5,911 nucleotides of DNA from an uncultured Eubacteriales bacterium (GTDB taxonomy: Bacteria > Bacillota > Clostridia > Christensenellales > Aristaeellaceae). Positions 4,980-5,911 of this stretch are shown piece by piece (the stretch's first letter is position 1; the number at the start of each line of letters is the position of its first letter). A program made the position numbers and the translations under genes. Where the stretch lies: contig USFL01000106.1 of the NCBI GenBank assembly GCA_900553905.1, positions 1 through 5,911 of the forward strand, written 5' to 3'. The notes below the pieces were generated by a model that worked only from the letters and a program-made list of their open reading frames with translations, was not told the DNA's origin and ran no database searches.

Positions 4980-5911
4980 TCATTCGATGATCTCTTCCGC
5001 CTCCGGCTGCGGCGCGGACGGCTGCGCCTTGCGCTGCCTGCGTTTGAACACCAGCCCCAGCACCTGGAGCGTGATCAGCGGCGTCATGGCGACCATGGCC
5101 ACCACGCCGAAGGCGTCGGTCGCCATGTCCCCGCCCACGGCGGCGCACGCGCCCATGGCCATGGGCAATAGGAACGTGGCCGTCATCGGGCCGGAAGCCA
5201 CGCCGCCGGAGTCAAAGGCGATAGAAGTGAAAATCGGCGGTACAAAGGGCATCAGCACAAGCGCCAGAGCATAGCCCGGCGCCAGCAGCCATAGAATGGG
5301 CACGCTGATCAGGATGCGCAGCATCGCCAGCCCCACCGATACCGATACGCCCACCGACAGGCTCAGCCCCAGCGCCCGCGGTGGAATGGCGCCCGCGGTC
5401 AGCTCGTACACCTGGCGGCTCAGCACATGCACCGCCGGCTCGGCCTCGACCACGAAATACCCCATCAGCATGCCCAGCGGCACCAGCAGCCAGCGCTGCT
5501 CCATGCCTGCGAGGGCCTGTCCCAGATAGTTGCCCATGGGCATGAATCCCGCGTTCACCCCCGTCAAAAACAGCGCCAGCCCCACATACGTGTAGAGAAG
5601 CCCCGCCGCGATGCGCAGCACCTCGCGCCTGGGCAGGTGCAGAATCATGAGCTGGCTCCCGGCGAAGAACGCCGCGATAGGTGCAAGGGCGACCGCCACC
5701 TCGCCCAGATAGTCGGGCAAGGCATGGGCGAACTGGCGGGACAGTTCCAACGTGTCCGCCGCGTTCACAAGAGCCGCATCCGCCCCATAGGCCGCGCCGT
5801 CCGGCCGGTAGACGAGGCCCAGCAACATCACCGCCAGAATGGGTCCGACCGAGCTTAGCGCCACCAGGCCGAAGCTGTCGTTTTCGGCATTGGGGTCGCT
5901 GCGGATGGCGC
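4980..5911 (-). CDS. DUF1538 family multi-pass membrane protein, C-terminal part (start outside window)
   Basis: 309 residues are visible, from the right edge to TGA 4980-4982. The frame is open at the edge, so the GTG at 5864 is internal. The protein is strongly hydrophobic, with about seven or eight candidate membrane segments. It carries marks I associate with DUF1538: DPNAENDSFGLVAL near the visible start, FVVEAEPAVHVLSRQVYELT in the middle and FDSGGVASGPMTA, then DAFGVVAMVAMTPLI, near the end. The first and last of these look like the matching ends of two copies of the domain, so the full gene probably encodes a fused double-DUF1538 protein. The basic stretch KRRQRK just after the last segment suggests a cytoplasmic C-terminus, where the PII-like product of the next gene could bind. 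From memory, two-gene DUF1538 systems (UmpA/UmpB) have been reported as cation/proton antiporters in a halophile. Whether this one transports cations is not shown by the sequence. Confidence 0.88.
   Translation of the reverse strand, partial: AIRSDPNAENDSFGLVALSSVGPILAVMLLGLVYRPDGAAYGADAALVNAADTLELSRQFAHALPDYLGEVAVALAPIAAFFAGSQLMILHLPRREVLRIAAGLLYTYVGLALFLTGVNAGFMPMGNYLGQALAGMEQRWLLVPLGMLMGYFVVEAEPAVHVLSRQVYELTAGAIPPRALGLSLSVGVSVSVGLAMLRILISVPILWLLAPGYALALVLMPFVPPIFTSIAFDSGGVASGPMTATFLLPMAMGACAAVGGDMATDAFGVVAMVAMTPLITLQVLGLVFKRRQRKAQPSAPQPEAEEIIE

Noticed and set aside
3557..4990. A 477-codon plus-strand open frame across the regulator, the intergenic region and the PII-like gene
   Set aside because: Its product is rich in His, Arg, Ala and Gly and resembles no protein family. 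It is antisense to two well-supported genes and their promoter, which is typical of spurious frames in GC-rich DNA.
4104..5171. A 355-codon plus-strand open frame opposite the PII-like and DUF1538 genes
   Set aside because: It is rich in Ser, Arg, Pro and Ala, shows no domain, and overlaps three better-supported minus-strand genes and the promoter.
5862..5864. GTG as the start of the DUF1538 gene
   Set aside because: The frame continues upstream to the window edge with conserved-looking sequence (DPNAENDSFGL), so this GTG encodes an internal valine.

Overview
The window is GC-rich by eye and densely coded. Each complete gene has a purine-rich AAGGAG or GGAGG-type ribosome binding site. The mix of genes (RsmF-type rRNA methyltransferase, aldo/keto reductase, XRE-cupin regulator, AMP-forming acyl-CoA synthetase, PII-like protein with a DUF1538 membrane protein) suggests a GC-rich member of the Firmicutes, probably a gut-type Clostridia lineage such as Oscillospiraceae or Christensenellales. 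This placement is an inference from style and content; no marker gene in the window fixes it.

Layout. (1) The plus strand starts with the C-terminal end of an RsmF-family 16S rRNA m5C methyltransferase (1-343, cut by the left edge). A complete aldo/keto reductase follows 16 bases later (360-1301), probably in the same transcript. (2) The reductase converges on a minus-strand gene, and the 69 bases between them hold a 12-bp perfect hairpin that can terminate from both sides. (3) The minus-strand operon at 4132-1371 has an extended -10 promoter (TGCTATAAT), an XRE-cupin regulator and, 47 bases on, a 718-residue protein that joins an AMP-forming acyl-CoA synthetase to a C-terminal GNAT acetyltransferase domain. 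(4) Upstream on the same strand, a second operon runs in from the right edge. It encodes a DUF1538 multi-pass membrane protein (5' end missing) and, 37 bases on, a 233-residue tandem PII-like protein. It ends in an intrinsic terminator whose 3' arm overlaps the possible -35 region of the next operon's promoter.

How the genes may work together. The cupin regulator is likely the local switch for the acyl-CoA synthetase, which would activate a carboxylic acid to its acyl-CoA. The fused GNAT domain could modify the synthetase itself: the adenylation domain carries the PX4GK motif that stand-alone GNAT enzymes acetylate to shut off AMP-forming acyl-CoA synthetases in other bacteria. The PII-like/DUF1538 pair looks like a membrane transporter and its cytosolic gatekeeper. 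The synthetase-GNAT fusion and the unusual two-domain PII protein are the most interesting items. No insertion sequence, CRISPR array, tRNA or rRNA gene was seen, and no stretch over about 110 bases lacks a gene.
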